Positions 1 through 8,696 are shown, counted from the first letter of the stretch. The stretch: DNA of 64,000 nucleotides from Nonomuraea fuscirosea (GCF_003001935.1 NZ_PVNG01000027.1:124001-188000); one strand, 5' to 3'. Notes: generated by a model not told the origin, from the sequence alone. Numbers and translations: made by a program.

Positions 1-190
1 CGAGAAGTTGCAGCCAGGAGTCGCCCACCCAGGCGAACAACGCCCAGCAGCCGAGGTAGACGAGGGCCGCGATGGTCATGCGTACGGCGTAGTAGACGGG
101 ACGCCGGTCGAGCAGACCGGCCTCCGTGATGCGATGGGCTAGTCGGGCGAAGTCACTGCCTCGAGTGTCGATCGTGCCTGGACTGGCCAC
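1..190 (-). CDS. Fatty acid desaturase family protein, N-terminal part only (runs off the window start)
   Basis: Reading leftward from a GTG at 190 gives 63 uninterrupted residues to the window edge. They begin VASPGTIDTRGSDFARLAHR, followed by a short polar stretch and the start of a hydrophobic segment with W, F and L. The GSDFA-L-RI-EAGLL-RRP-YY pattern is what I know from the N-terminus of actinobacterial membrane acyl-CoA desaturases. The histidine boxes would lie outside the window. A GGAG ribosome site sits about 4 nt before the GTG. The family call rests on this N-terminus alone. Confidence 0.55.
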   Translation of the reverse strand, partial: MASPGTIDTRGSDFARLAHRITEAGLLDRRPVYYAVRMTIAALVYLGCWALFAWVGDSWLQLL

Positions 191-300
191 TGCTCTCCTT
201 ACCTCGCGGTGCAAGTTGCCCTAACCATGGCGTATCAGCCGCCAAACTGGAAGAACATCGAGTGACCGCGTGACCTACCCCACCGATCGGCCCGAGAACG

Positions 301-3300
301 TCAGCGCTCGACCGCCGCCGACGCGAGCGCGCTCAGCGCGTATTTCTCGGGCTCAGGCAGCGCCGGTCCCTCCCGCAGCGCCGCCTGCAATCTGTCGGGG
401 CCCAGTGCCTGTTCGCACCGGCGGGTCAGGCGGCGTACGTACGGGTCGGCGGACTCGCCGATGCCGCGCAGCGCCCGCGCGGCGCCCAGCAGCCGGGCCG
501 CCGGCCGTGGTTCCAGGTGCTCGGCCACGCCCTCCAGCACGGTGGCCCGCGCCGTCCGGTCGGAGCAGCCGGCCATCAGCTCCAGCGCCCGCCGCAGCGG
601 CCCGGCCGGCGCACGGCTCACCCTGGCCAGCTCGACGTGCATGAACGCCCGGCACTGCGTGGACACCTCCGCCTCCATCGCCAGCGCCGCCTCCAGCAGC
701 CGTGCCGCCTCATCGCGGTCACCTGTGCGTCGGGCCAGCTCGCCCCTGGCGTGCATGACCCGGGCCATGAAGCCCTGGTCCTCCGAGCGCACGGCGGCCG
801 TCCAGGCCCGCGCCAGCGTCTCCGCCGCGCCCACGTGGTCGCCCGCCCTGACCTTGAGCTGCCCGAGCCGCAGCAGGAACGTCATCGGCCCCAGCGGCGT
901 CTCCAGCCCCGACAGCTCGGCCGCCGCCCGCTCGGGCTCCTCGCCCAGCGCGACGGCCGCCGCGAAGTCGCCCCGGTTCTCCGCCACCAGCGACAGCCAG
1001 TAGAGCGCCGCCCACTGCCCCCACCGGTCGCCGGTGGCCCTGAACCCGGCCAGCGCCGGCTCCAGCAGATCCTCCGCACCGGCCACCGTCCCGTACTCGA
1101 ACCGGACGATGCCGCCGACCAGCAGCGCCGTCGACCGGGTCCACGGGTCGGGATGCCCGCGCAGCTCGGTCACGCCCCGCTCGGTCAGCTCCACCACGTC
1201 CTCGGGCGGTTCCATCACGGTGGCCAGCGCCCACGCGTTCAGCGCGGCCGGATGGTCGGACGCGCGCACCGCCTCGTTCAGCCCGCCGCCCGTCGCCGCC
1301 AGGCACAGCCCGTACGCCAGCTCCCGTCCCGGCGGCGGCGTGTCGCCTACCCTGGCCAGCACCTCGGCGCTCCGCTCGGTGATCTCGCGGCGCCGGCCGC
1401 GCATGATCCACGGCCAGAAGCGCGGCAGCACGGCCCGCAGCGGGTCGTCGGTGTGGCGCAGCGCCGCGTCCAGATTGCCCTGCTCCGCGTCCAGCACGGC
1501 CAGCCAGGTGAGCTGCGCGCCGGTCCGCAGGTGCGGCTCCGCCGTCTCGGCCAGCTCGGTGTAGTAGCGGGCGTGGGCCCGGCGCAGTCCGGGGAGGTCG
1601 GCGGCGGCGTACCGCCTGATCGTCTCCAGCATCGTGTAGCGGTCGCCGGTGAACGCGATGAGCGACTTGTCCACCAGCGAGGAGAGCAGGTCGAGGTCAC
1701 CGCCGCAGATCTTCGCGACGGCCTCGTACGTGGCGCCGCCGGAGAAGACCGTCAGGCCCCGTAGCAGCTCGCGTTCGCGCTCCGAGAGCAGGTTCCAGCT
1801 CCAGTCGATGACCGCGCGCAGCGTGCGGTGACGCGGCTCCGACGTGCGCCCGCCACGGAAGGCCAGCCGGTCGCCGAGCTGCTCCACCAGCACCGGGACC
1901 GGCATCGTGCGCAGGCGGGCGGCGGCCAGCTCGATGGCCAGCGGGATGCCGTCCAGCTCGCGGCAGATCCGCGCCGCGTCCGCGTCGTCCAGCCGCAGCC
2001 CCGGCCGGGCGGCGGCGGCCCGGTCCCTGAGCAGCTCCCGTGCCGGCTGCTCGGGCAGCGGGAGGACCTGGTGCAGGCGCTCGCCGGGGATGTCCAGCGG
2101 CTCCCTGCTGGTGGCCAGGATCCGCAGCCCCGCCACCTCGGACAGCAGCCACCGCGCCACCCGCGCGGCCTCGTCGATCAGGTGCTCGCAGTTGTCCAGC
2201 ACGATCAGGGGCGCGCGGCCGCGCAGCGTCGGGACCAGGTCGGTGGTCCTGAACACCGCCTCCAACGCGGCCCGCACCCCGGTGACAGCGGCCAACTCGA
2301 CCAACCACACACCACCAGGAACGCCCGGCCCCGCACCCGCCCTCGGTCCCGCGCCTGCTCCCAGTTCCGCGCCCGTTTCCAGCGACGCGGCCACCTCCAC
2401 GGCCAGGCGTGTCTTTCCGGCGCCGCCGGGGCCCACCAGCGTGACCAGTCTGGCCGTGCCGAGTTGCCGGGTGACCTGGGCGACGTCCTCCGAGCGGCCG
2501 ACGAAGCTCGTGAGCCGTGCGGGCAGGTTGCCGCCGGCGGCCGGCTCGTCGTCGCGCAGTGCCGCCAGGTGCGCCTCCCGCAGCTCGGGCCCGGGATCGA
2601 CGCCCAGCTCCGTCGCCAGGGCCGTCCTGATCCGCTCGAACACGGTCAGCGCCCCGGCCCGCCTGCCGCCGGCGGTCAGGGCGCGCATGAGCAGGGCGTG
2701 GAACGGCTCCCGCAACGGATGCGCCGCCACCAGCCCTTCCAGCTCGGCCACCAGCCCATCCAGGCCGGTCACCGGCTCGGCCGCACCCTGATCACCGACG
2801 GCATAGAGGCCGGCGTCCGGAGAACGGTTCCGGCCGGTCACCCGGAGGGCGTCGAGGCCGGCGTCCGGGAAGCCGTTCCGGCCGGTGCTCTGCAGGGTGG
2901 TGAGGTCGGTGGCGATGCGGGTGGCCAGGGTCGTCAGCCGCAGTTCCTCCAGCCGCGCCGCCGGCCCCGCCGCGAACGGCAGCTCCGCCGCGTCGGCCAG
3001 CGCCGGGCCCCGCCACAGCGCCAGCGCCCGCCCAGCCTCGCCGTCGCGGGCCAGCCGTTCGAACGCCCACGCGTCCACCTCGCCGGGCGGCACGTCGAGC
3101 AGGTAACCGGCCGGATGGGAGGAGATCAGCCCGGGAGCCTCCCTGCGCGCCCTGGACACCAGCGACTGCAGCGCCGCCGTCGGATGCGCGGGCGCGTCGT
3201 CCGGCCACAGGTCGTCGATCAGGCGATCGGCGGTCACCACGCGGCCGGGGTCGAGCGCCAGCCGTACCAGCAGGACGCGTACCCGGGCGCCGCCGATCTC

Positions 3301-3342
3301 GCCGCCCGCCACCCGCAGGGGCCCCAGGATCCCGACCCGCAT
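301..3342 (-). CDS. AfsR/SARP-type transcriptional regulator: BTAD + NB-ARC ATPase + helical C-terminus
   Basis: About 1013 aa. The start is set at MRVGILGPLRV, the usual first residues of a SARP winged helix, rather than an in-frame codon 42 nt upstream. Order of domains: OmpR-like DNA-binding fold (residues 1-90), bacterial transcriptional activation domain (about 90-260, ending ATELGVDPGPELREAHLAAL), NB-ARC-type ATPase with Walker A GPGGAGKTRL near residue 306 and the LIVLDNCEHL Walker B, then helical TPR-like repeats to the C-terminus. Such proteins activate secondary-metabolite or stress genes through direct-repeat sites. No biosynthetic cluster is visible next to it, so its target is unknown. 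The BTAD carries an unusual repeated insert near residues 150-180. Confidence 0.9.
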   Translation of the reverse strand: MRVGILGPLRVAGGEIGGARVRVLLVRLALDPGRVVTADRLIDDLWPDDAPAHPTAALQSLVSRARREAPGLISSHPAGYLLDVPPGEVDAWAFERLARDGEAGRALALWRGPALADAAELPFAAGPAARLEELRLTTLATRIATDLTTLQSTGRNGFPDAGLDALRVTGRNRSPDAGLYAVGDQGAAEPVTGLDGLVAELEGLVAAHPLREPFHALLMRALTAGGRRAGALTVFERIRTALATELGVDPGPELREAHLAALRDDEPAAGGNLPARLTSFVGRSEDVAQVTRQLGTARLVTLVGPGGAGKTRLAVEVAASLETGAELGAGAGPRAGAGPGVPGGVWLVELAAVTGVRAALEAVFRTTDLVPTLRGRAPLIVLDNCEHLIDEAARVARWLLSEVAGLRILATSREPLDIPGERLHQVLPLPEQPARELLRDRAAAARPGLRLDDADAARICRELDGIPLAIELAAARLRTMPVPVLVEQLGDRLAFRGGRTSEPRHRTLRAVIDWSWNLLSERERELLRGLTVFSGGATYEAVAKICGGDLDLLSSLVDKSLIAFTGDRYTMLETIRRYAAADLPGLRRAHARYYTELAETAEPHLRTGAQLTWLAVLDAEQGNLDAALRHTDDPLRAVLPRFWPWIMRGRRREITERSAEVLARVGDTPPPGRELAYGLCLAATGGGLNEAVRASDHPAALNAWALATVMEPPEDVVELTERGVTELRGHPDPWTRSTALLVGGIVRFEYGTVAGAEDLLEPALAGFRATGDRWGQWAALYWLSLVAENRGDFAAAVALGEEPERAAAELSGLETPLGPMTFLLRLGQLKVRAGDHVGAAETLARAWTAAVRSEDQGFMARVMHARGELARRTGDRDEAARLLEAALAMEAEVSTQCRAFMHVELARVSRAPAGPLRRALELMAGCSDRTARATVLEGVAEHLEPRPAARLLGAARALRGIGESADPYVRRLTRRCEQALGPDRLQAALREGPALPEPEKYALSALASAAVER
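2806..2901. repeat. 48-bp imperfect tandem duplication inside the AfsR-like gene
   Basis: Two copies with 48-bp period (2806-2853 and 2854-2901). The first 33 bp of each are nearly identical and the remainder has diverged. In the protein this gives two GRN-x-x-PDAGL segments 16 residues apart in the activation domain. The reading frame is preserved. Confidence 0.75.
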
Positions 3343-3465
3343 CCGCCCTCCACGACCGCACGCCGAGTCCACAGTAACCGCCACGCCACCACCCCGCCCC
3401 CGGCCGCCCCAGGCCCGCGCCCGCCCCGCCGGGGGCGGGCGTGTGCCCGCCTCAGCGGGAGACGG

Positions 3466-4203
3466 TCAGAGCCCGAGGCGCTCCCGTAGCAGCTCGACCG
3501 GCAGGTGCGGCACCGTGGCCTCGTGGAACACGGGCAGCCCCACGACCAGCTCCCCGTCCACCACCCGCAGTCCGTCCGGCGCGGAGTAGCCCCTGGTCTG
3601 GCGTGGTTCGATGGCGTAGTAGCCGCCGGTGCCGTAGTCGATCCGCACGCTCTCCAGCGACGGCCGCGCGCTGGCCAGGCACGCCCCCATGGGCAGGCCG
3701 AGCTCCGTCGGCGAGGTGAGCGCGTGGGCGTGACCGGCCACGACCAGCGCCGGCTCCAGGTGCGCCGTCAGCACCCGCTCGGCCATCAGGGCGTCCCGCT
3801 GCGACCAGTCGCCGGTGAACATGCCCCCGTCGAACAGCGTGATCGACAGTCCGGGGATGGCCTTGAGCATCGCGAGGTGCCCGGCGGTGACGCGCCCGTC
3901 GCCGAGCCACCACAGCGGGTGGTCCAGCCCCGTACCCTCGCTCAGATAGACGTCGAGCTGGTGCTTGAGGTCTCCGGGCCATTCGAGGGCCAGGTGGGTC
4001 AGCCCGAGCGCGCGCATGAGCGCGCCGATGATCAACGGGTTCTCCCTGACGCCGTGCACCTCGCCGAGCAGCAGCAGCCCCGACTCCTCGATCGAGCGCC
4101 TGGCGCGGTCGAGCGCGCCCTGCTCGGCCCGCAGTTCGTAGTCGTCCGTACGGAATTCGGCGACGGCCTTGAGCAGACCGTCCAGCGTGTCGACGCCTGG
4201 CAT
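3466..4203 (-). CDS. ChaN/EreA-like fold protein, function unknown
   Basis: 245 aa. Residues about 40-60 read SGLLLLGEVHGVRENPLII, the GE-x-H motif found in the ChaN haem-binding and erythromycin-esterase-like superfamily. Further conserved-looking histidines and acids follow (HLALEWPGDLKH, DGGMFTGDW, VVAGHAHAL). No signal peptide or membrane segment is seen, so it is probably cytoplasmic. It lies 43 nt downstream of the FAD monooxygenase gene on the same strand and may be co-transcribed with it. I cannot name a substrate. An esterase role is possible but not shown. Confidence 0.6.
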   Translation of the reverse strand: MPGVDTLDGLLKAVAEFRTDDYELRAEQGALDRARRSIEESGLLLLGEVHGVRENPLIIGALMRALGLTHLALEWPGDLKHQLDVYLSEGTGLDHPLWWLGDGRVTAGHLAMLKAIPGLSITLFDGGMFTGDWSQRDALMAERVLTAHLEPALVVAGHAHALTSPTELGLPMGACLASARPSLESVRIDYGTGGYYAIEPRQTRGYSAPDGLRVVDGELVVGLPVFHEATVPHLPVELLRERLGL

Positions 4204-4246
4204 GCCTCCACATTCTTCGCCAGGCCCGCTCCGCGCAACAGCCGAC

Positions 4247-5521
4247 CTAGGAGAACACCTTGGCCTTGAGCGCGGGGACGTGCTGCACCACCCGCAGGAA
4301 CGTCTTGAACCCGGCCCGCGCCGCCCGGTTGTCCCCGATGAACTGCTCGGCCGAGCGCAGCGAGTCGCGCACGGCGGCGAAGCCGTACTCCCGCATCTCC
4401 GCCTCGTAGCGGGCGATGGCCGCGACGGGGTCGCCGCCGATGGTCAGGCCGGCGGTCAGAGCGGCGCAGAGCAGGCGCGCGTCGCGCAGCGCGGTGTTGG
4501 CGCCGATGCCGCGCATCGGCGTCATGCTGTGGATGGCGTCGCCGAGCAGGGTGATCGTGCTGGCCGGCCAGGGCTCGATCGGGATCGAGGTACGGATCGG
4601 CAGCAGCGTGACCGTGTCCGGGTGGGACAGGTCGACCAGCCTGCGCAGGTCGGGATGCCAGGACGCGATCATGTCCGCCACGGTGGCCTTGAGCTGCTCG
4701 CCCGTCATCCCGGAGAGGTTCGAGGGGAACCGTCCTGACGTCGCGCCGAACGCCCACAGGATGTAGCTGCCGGCGTTGTCCATCAGCGCGCCCTCCTGCT
4801 CGGTCCCGCCGATCCCGTCGTCGCGGGCGGTAGCCGCGCCCAGGTCGTGCGGGGCGGTGAAGAACCCCATCCCCTGGGGCGGGATCACGTTGTTGGGTCC
4901 TTCGACCAGCCGGGGCGTGAGCAGCTTCCTGGTCTCCGCCGTCAGCGGGAACTTGCCGGCCAGGGTGGTGATCCCGGTGTCCACCCGCTCGGCGTGCGGC
5001 AGGTACTGCTTGCGCACCCGGGAGTTGCCGCCGTCCGCGGCGACCACGATGTCGGCCGTCGCGTCGGTGCCGTCGGCGAAGAACAGCCGCACCCGCCCGT
5101 CTGGCAGCCGCTCGTAGCGCTCGTACGTCTTCCCGAACCGTACGACGTCGTCCAGGCCGGACAGCAGCACCTGCCTGAGCGTGATGCGGCTGACGGAGTG
5201 GTGGTCGTCGGCCGCGTCCGCGGCGGCCGGCGTCTCCAGCAGCGCCAGCGTGCGCAGCCGCTCGGTGAGGAAGCCGAAGTCCTGCCCGCCTCGTCCGGTG
5301 GTGTCCAGGAAGGCCTGCCACAGCGGTGCGGGCAGGCAGTCGTGCAGGGCGCGGGCGCCGTGCGGGTCGATGTGCACGCGGTAGCCCTGGAGCCGGTCGG
5401 ACGGGGTCCGGTCGCGCTCGTAGACGGTCACGTCGAGCCCCGCCTTGCGCAGTCCTTGGGCCAGGCAGAGCCCGCCGACCCCGCCGCCGATGATCGCGAT
5501 GTGCTTCGTCTGCGTCGTCAT
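4247..5521 (-). CDS. FAD-dependent monooxygenase (PHBH fold)
   Basis: 424 aa from MTTQTKHIAIIGGGVGGLCL; the start is fixed by the Rossmann GxGxxG motif 12 residues in. Other group A flavin monooxygenase signatures: the middle DG motif (VVAADGGNSRVRKQYLP, near residue 165) and the GD motif (TLLGDAIHSMTPMRGIGANTALRD, near residue 330). These enzymes use NAD(P)H and O2 to hydroxylate or epoxidise aromatic or polyketide-like substrates, including some antibiotics. It is divergent from a TetR gene 65 nt away, with paired repeats between them, so local repression by that TetR is likely. Confidence 0.88.
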   Translation of the reverse strand: MTTQTKHIAIIGGGVGGLCLAQGLRKAGLDVTVYERDRTPSDRLQGYRVHIDPHGARALHDCLPAPLWQAFLDTTGRGGQDFGFLTERLRTLALLETPAAADAADDHHSVSRITLRQVLLSGLDDVVRFGKTYERYERLPDGRVRLFFADGTDATADIVVAADGGNSRVRKQYLPHAERVDTGITTLAGKFPLTAETRKLLTPRLVEGPNNVIPPQGMGFFTAPHDLGAATARDDGIGGTEQEGALMDNAGSYILWAFGATSGRFPSNLSGMTGEQLKATVADMIASWHPDLRRLVDLSHPDTVTLLPIRTSIPIEPWPASTITLLGDAIHSMTPMRGIGANTALRDARLLCAALTAGLTIGGDPVAAIARYEAEMREYGFAAVRDSLRSAEQFIGDNRAARAGFKTFLRVVQHVPALKAKVFS

Positions 5522-5530
5522 GCCTCCGAC

Positions 5531-5568
5531 TATCAACCAAGCGGATGAAACTGTCAACCAAACAGATG
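5531..5568. promoter_or_regulatory. Candidate TetR operator: two direct repeats 21 bp apart
   Basis: TCAACCAAGCGGATG at 5533-5547 and TCAACCAAACAGATG at 5554-5568 differ at two positions and are exactly 21 bp apart, two helical turns. They lie between the divergent monooxygenase and TetR genes. An ATG inside the second copy (5566) is in frame with the TetR gene but is probably operator rather than start. Confidence 0.5.
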
Positions 5569-5586
5569 GATGATAAGCTGGCGGGC

Positions 5587-6213
5587 ATGAGGCGAGCACC
5601 GGAGGAGAGGCAGCGCGACCCCGAGCGCACGAAGGCCCGGATTCTGCAGGCGGCGCTGGAGGAGTTCGCGGCGAAGGGGTTCGCGGGGGCGCGGGTGAGC
5701 GAGATCGCGACCAGGGCCGGGGTGAACAAGCAGCTTATTTCGTACTATTTCGGCGGAAAGGAGGGGCTCTACCAGGCCCTCAACACCCGCTGGCAGGCCG
5801 AGGAGAGTGCCTTCGCCGACCCGTCGGCCTCACTCGGCGAGCTGGCCGCCTCCTACGTCCGCGCCAACGCCGACCGCCGCGACTACGGCCGGCTGATGCT
5901 CTGGCAGGGCCTCACCGACGACACGGCACCCGACCCGGCGTTCGTCGCCGATGTGCGGCGCGACCTGGAGCAGTTGCGCCGCCGCCAGGAGGCCGGCGAG
6001 TTCCCCGCCGACCTCGACCCGGGCGCGCTCCTGGTGGCGCTCTTCGCGATGGCGGCGGCGGGCATCTCGTTTCCCCGGCTCGTCCGCGCCGTCTGGGACC
6101 AGGACCCGGCCGCGCCCGAGGTCACCGACCACTACGCCCAGCAGATCGAGAAACTGGTCGCCCACCTGAGCCGGCCGCGCCCGTCAGCCGACCCGCCCGC
6201 CGCCGGCCCCTGA
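5587..6213 (+). CDS. TetR/AcrR family regulator
   Basis: 208 aa. The N-terminal helix-turn-helix is typical: RTKARILQAALEEFAAKGFAGARVSEIATRAGVNKQLISYYFGGKEGLY. The C-terminal ligand domain contains YVRANADRRDYGRLMLWQGL and a tail rich in proline. I chose ATG 5587 because the two earlier in-frame ATGs overlap the repeat pair that looks like the operator; no strong ribosome site distinguishes them. It probably represses the divergent FAD monooxygenase and itself, released by an inducer that may be the enzyme substrate. Confidence 0.88.
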   Translation: MRRAPEERQRDPERTKARILQAALEEFAAKGFAGARVSEIATRAGVNKQLISYYFGGKEGLYQALNTRWQAEESAFADPSASLGELAASYVRANADRRDYGRLMLWQGLTDDTAPDPAFVADVRRDLEQLRRRQEAGEFPADLDPGALLVALFAMAAAGISFPRLVRAVWDQDPAAPEVTDHYAQQIEKLVAHLSRPRPSADPPAAGP

Positions 6214-6221
6214 GTCCATCC

Positions 6222-7169
6222 TCAGGGGCAGCGCACGATCATGCCCGCGTAGGACAGGTTCCCGCCGAAGCCGAACAGCAACATCGGCGCACCCTTCGCC
6301 ACCTCGCCCCGCTCCAGCAGCTTGGCCAGCGCCAGCGGCACGCTCGCGGCCGAGGTGTTGCCCGACTCGACCACGTCACGGGCGACGATCGCGTTCACCG
6401 CGCCGAGCTTCTGCGCGATGGGCTCGATGATGCGCAGGTTCGCCTGGTGCAGCACCACCGCCGCCAGTGCCTCCGGCCGTACGCCGCCGCGCTCGCACGC
6501 CCGCCGGGCGAGCTCGGGCAGCCGCGTGGTGGCCCAGCGGTAGACCGACTGGCCGTCCTGGGAGAAGCGGGTGGGCGTCCCCTCGATCCGTACGGCGGTC
6601 CCCAGCTCCGGCGCGGAACCCCACACGACGGGCCCGATCCCCGGCTCCTCGGCCGCGCCCACCGCGCTCACCACGGCGGCCCCGGCGCCGTCGCCGGTCA
6701 GCACGCACGTCGTCCGGTCGGTCCAGTCGGTCACGGCGGTCATCTTGTCCGCCCCCACGACCAGCGCGTTCGTCGCCGCGCCCGCGCGGATGGCGTGGTC
6801 GGCCTGGGCGAGGGCGTGCGTGAACCCGGAGCAGGAGACGCCGACGTCCATCAGCGCGGCCTCCGGCACGCCGAGCCGCCCCGCGACGTGGGAGGCGACG
6901 TTGGGGGCGCGTTCGGTCTGGGTGCAGGTGGCGATCAGCACGAGATCGATCGCGGACGGCTCCAGCCCGCTGCCGGCCAGCGCTTTGGCGGCGGCGTGCG
7001 TGGCCAGGTCCGCCACGCTCTCGCCGTCAGCGGCCACGTGCCTGGTACGGATCCCGACCCGCCTGGTGATCCACTCGTCGCTGGTGTCCACCATGGCCGC
7101 CAGATCATCATTCGTCAGGACTTTTGCCGGTTGATAGTGACCAGTCGCGACAAGCCGTGATCCATTCAT
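6222..7169 (-). CDS. 3-oxoacyl-ACP synthase III (FabH/KAS III family)
   Basis: 315 aa from MNGSRLVATGHYQPAKVLTN. The catalytic triad is complete: Cys in GVSCSGF (near 113), His in HQANLRI (near 241) and Asn in SGNTSAAS (near 271). GDGAGAAV and the glycine-rich C-terminus LLFGFGGNLSYAGMI are also present. KAS III enzymes condense an acyl-CoA starter with malonyl-ACP. It is not within a fatty-acid operon here and stands alone facing a TetR gene, so a special starter unit or secondary-metabolite role is possible. It converges with the TetR gene ending at 6213 with only 8 nt between. Confidence 0.9.
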   Translation of the reverse strand: MNGSRLVATGHYQPAKVLTNDDLAAMVDTSDEWITRRVGIRTRHVAADGESVADLATHAAAKALAGSGLEPSAIDLVLIATCTQTERAPNVASHVAGRLGVPEAALMDVGVSCSGFTHALAQADHAIRAGAATNALVVGADKMTAVTDWTDRTTCVLTGDGAGAAVVSAVGAAEEPGIGPVVWGSAPELGTAVRIEGTPTRFSQDGQSVYRWATTRLPELARRACERGGVRPEALAAVVLHQANLRIIEPIAQKLGAVNAIVARDVVESGNTSAASVPLALAKLLERGEVAKGAPMLLFGFGGNLSYAGMIVRCP

Positions 7170-7184
7170 ATTGCGGACTATAGC

Positions 7185-7198
7185 AACCGACCGTTCGT
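7185..7198. promoter_or_regulatory. Possible TetR half-operator between fabH-like and TetR genes
   Basis: AACCGACCGTTCGT lies 16-29 nt upstream of the ketosynthase ATG in the divergent spacer. It resembles half of the ACCGACCGGTCGGT-type palindromes bound by several actinobacterial TetR proteins, but only partial symmetry is present. Confidence 0.25.
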
Positions 7199-7232
7199 AC
7201 GCTAATCCACCGAGGCCCGCTACCCTGACCCC

Positions 7233-7298
7233 ATGACCCCGCTCACCCACCGGCACACCGGCCGCAGGCAACCGCTGCCCGGAAGCGAGCTCGGATGA
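7233..7298 (+). other. Possible 21-aa upstream ORF overlapping the TetR start
   Basis: An ATG at 7233 opens a 21-codon frame (MTPLTHRHTGRRQPLPGSEL-G) whose TGA overlaps the TetR ATG as ATGA. The arrangement suggests translational coupling or a leader. The peptide is basic and has no recognisable family. Confidence 0.25.
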
Positions 7299-7906
7299 GC
7301 CCGCGCAGGTCCGTGGCCGAGGCCCTCGGCACGCGTGCGGCCATCCTCGACCGCTCGGTGGCCATCGCCTCCAACGACGGGCTCGAAGGGCTGACCATCG
7401 GCCGCCTCGCCGCCGAACTGGCCATGAGCAAGTCAGGCGTGCTCGGGCACTTCGGCTCCAAAGAAGCACTCCAGCTCGCGGTCCTGGGCCGCGCCGACGA
7501 GATCTTCCGCGCCGAGGTCTGGGAGCCCGCCCGCTCGGCCACGCCCGGCCTGACCCGGTTGCGGGTGCTCTGCGAGGCGTGGATCTCCTACCTGGAGCGT
7601 CAGGTCTTCCCCGGCGGTTGCTTCTTCACGGCCGCCGCGCACGAGTTCGACGGCCGTCCGGGCCCGGTGCGGGACGCGGTCGAGTCACGGTTCGACGCCT
7701 GGCGCGACCGTCTCGGCAAGGAGATCCGCAGAGCGGTGGCCGCGGGAGATCTCCCCGAGGACACGGAGCCCGGTCTCCTCGCCTTCGAACTCCTGGGCCT
7801 GGCCATGGCGCTCAACCACGCCGTCCAGCTCCACCGTGACCCCCGAGCCGCCACGTACGCCCGCCAGGCCATGCGAGCCCGCCTGGGCCACACTCCCACG
7901 CACTGA
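7295..7906 (+). CDS. TetR/AcrR family regulator
   Basis: 203 aa. HTH segment: RAAILDRSVAIASNDGLEGLTIGRLAAELAMSKSGVLGHFGSKEAL. The ligand domain contains LERQVFPGGCFFTAAAHEFDGRPGPVRD, a pattern typical of the TetR_C_33-like group. It is divergent from the FabH-like gene and is its likely repressor. Start ATG 7295 overlaps the stop of a short upstream frame; no good ribosome site precedes it, which fits coupling or leaderless translation. Confidence 0.87.
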   Translation: MSPRRSVAEALGTRAAILDRSVAIASNDGLEGLTIGRLAAELAMSKSGVLGHFGSKEALQLAVLGRADEIFRAEVWEPARSATPGLTRLRVLCEAWISYLERQVFPGGCFFTAAAHEFDGRPGPVRDAVESRFDAWRDRLGKEIRRAVAAGDLPEDTEPGLLAFELLGLAMALNHAVQLHRDPRAATYARQAMRARLGHTPTH

Positions 7907-7926
7907 GCGCTGACTATCCTGCTCGC

Positions 7927-8223
7927 GTGGGCTACGAAGGTCACGAGGGCCAGGGCAGGCCGTCCGACGTGCTGGTTCGCTGTTCGCGGGACCCCGCGGT
8001 GGCGATCCGGCTCAGCGGGCGGCGGATCGACGACGACGAGACCGTCTTCTCCGTCGAGGCCACGGCCGATGGACTCGGCGGTCACGTCGAACTGGGCTGG
8101 AGCATGCGTCCCGGTCTCGGTATGGAAGCGACGTGGGAGGTCTCCGCGACCACCTGGATCGAGGCCGGGCAGCAACTGACCACCCTGGCCTCCGACGTCC
8201 GGGCCTTCCTCGCCCGGCCATGA
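7927..8223 (+). CDS. Small conserved-looking hypothetical protein
   Basis: 98 aa from GTG 7927, 20 nt after the TetR gene. Composition is balanced and acidic, with an even hydrophobic pattern (VLVRCSRDPAVAIRLSGRR, HVELGWSM, WEVSATTWIEAGQQLTTLAS) suggesting a small beta-rich fold. It faintly recalls actinobacterial DUF6228-type proteins but I cannot confirm this. No membrane segment or catalytic motif is visible. Co-transcription with the TetR gene is likely from the spacing. Confidence 0.55.
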   Translation: MGYEGHEGQGRPSDVLVRCSRDPAVAIRLSGRRIDDDETVFSVEATADGLGGHVELGWSMRPGLGMEATWEVSATTWIEAGQQLTTLASDVRAFLARP

Positions 8224-8242
8224 AGGTCGGTGGGGGCCGCGA

Positions 8243-8362
8243 AACGGGCAGCGCGAAAACGGGCAGCGCGAAGACAGCCGGCGCGACAGTTGGGCAGCGT
8301 TGAGTGGTCCGTGCTGAAAGAGCCCGCGCCGGAAGAGCCCGCGCCGGAAGAGCCCGTGCCGG
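8243..8362. repeat. Two sets of 15-bp tandem repeats in a gene-free spacer
   Basis: AACGGGCAGCGCGAA occurs twice exactly (8243-8257, 8258-8272) with a degenerate third copy after it. AAGAGCCCGCGCCGG occurs three times (8318-8332, 8333-8347, 8348-8362; the last has one change). Both have period 15, so they would keep frame if translated, but no convincing gene covers them. The spacer lies between convergent genes ending at 8223 and 8436. Confidence 0.75.
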
Positions 8363-8435
8363 TGACGCCGGTCGGCGGGCTGGTGGCGCGGCCGGTTGCA
8401 GGTGGTGCCGGTCCGAGGAGAAGCGGTCGGGCGGG

Positions 8436-8696
8436 TCAGGCCGAGGAGAGCCGGTCGAACAGTTGCAGCGCCGCCTGCCTGACCTCCTCGGGCGAGAGCC
8501 CGTCCAGGGTCTTCCTGGCGTCGGAGATGTCACGGGTGGTGGCAAGCGTGATCGCCACCGACGAGGCGGCGGCGCGGTCGATCGATCCCGTCGGGGCGGC
8601 GTCGGCCAGTTCCTGGGCGCTCGCGGCGAGGTCGAGGTTGTCTCTCAACGGATCTCCTCGGGTGAAGACGGTTCGGCCCATTGCATCACTTGGCAT
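8436..8696 (-). CDS. Hypothetical protein, last gene of a three-gene operon
   Basis: 86 aa from MPSDAMGRTVFTRGDPLRDN. The ATG at 8696 lies inside the 3' end of the upstream SnoaL-like gene (stop at 8686), so the two overlap and are probably coupled. The protein is Ala- and Asp-rich and looks helical (LDLAASAQELADAAPTGSID, SPEEVRQAALQLFDRLSSA), with no known motif. Confidence 0.6.
   Translation of the reverse strand: MPSDAMGRTVFTRGDPLRDNLDLAASAQELADAAPTGSIDRAAASSVAITLATTRDISDARKTLDGLSPEEVRQAALQLFDRLSSA

Noticed and set aside
8012..8545. Minus-strand frame reading through both 15-bp repeats as a repetitive protein
   Set aside because: It overlaps two better genes, has no ribosome site, and the repeat peptides (PARAL, FALPV) have no supporting context.
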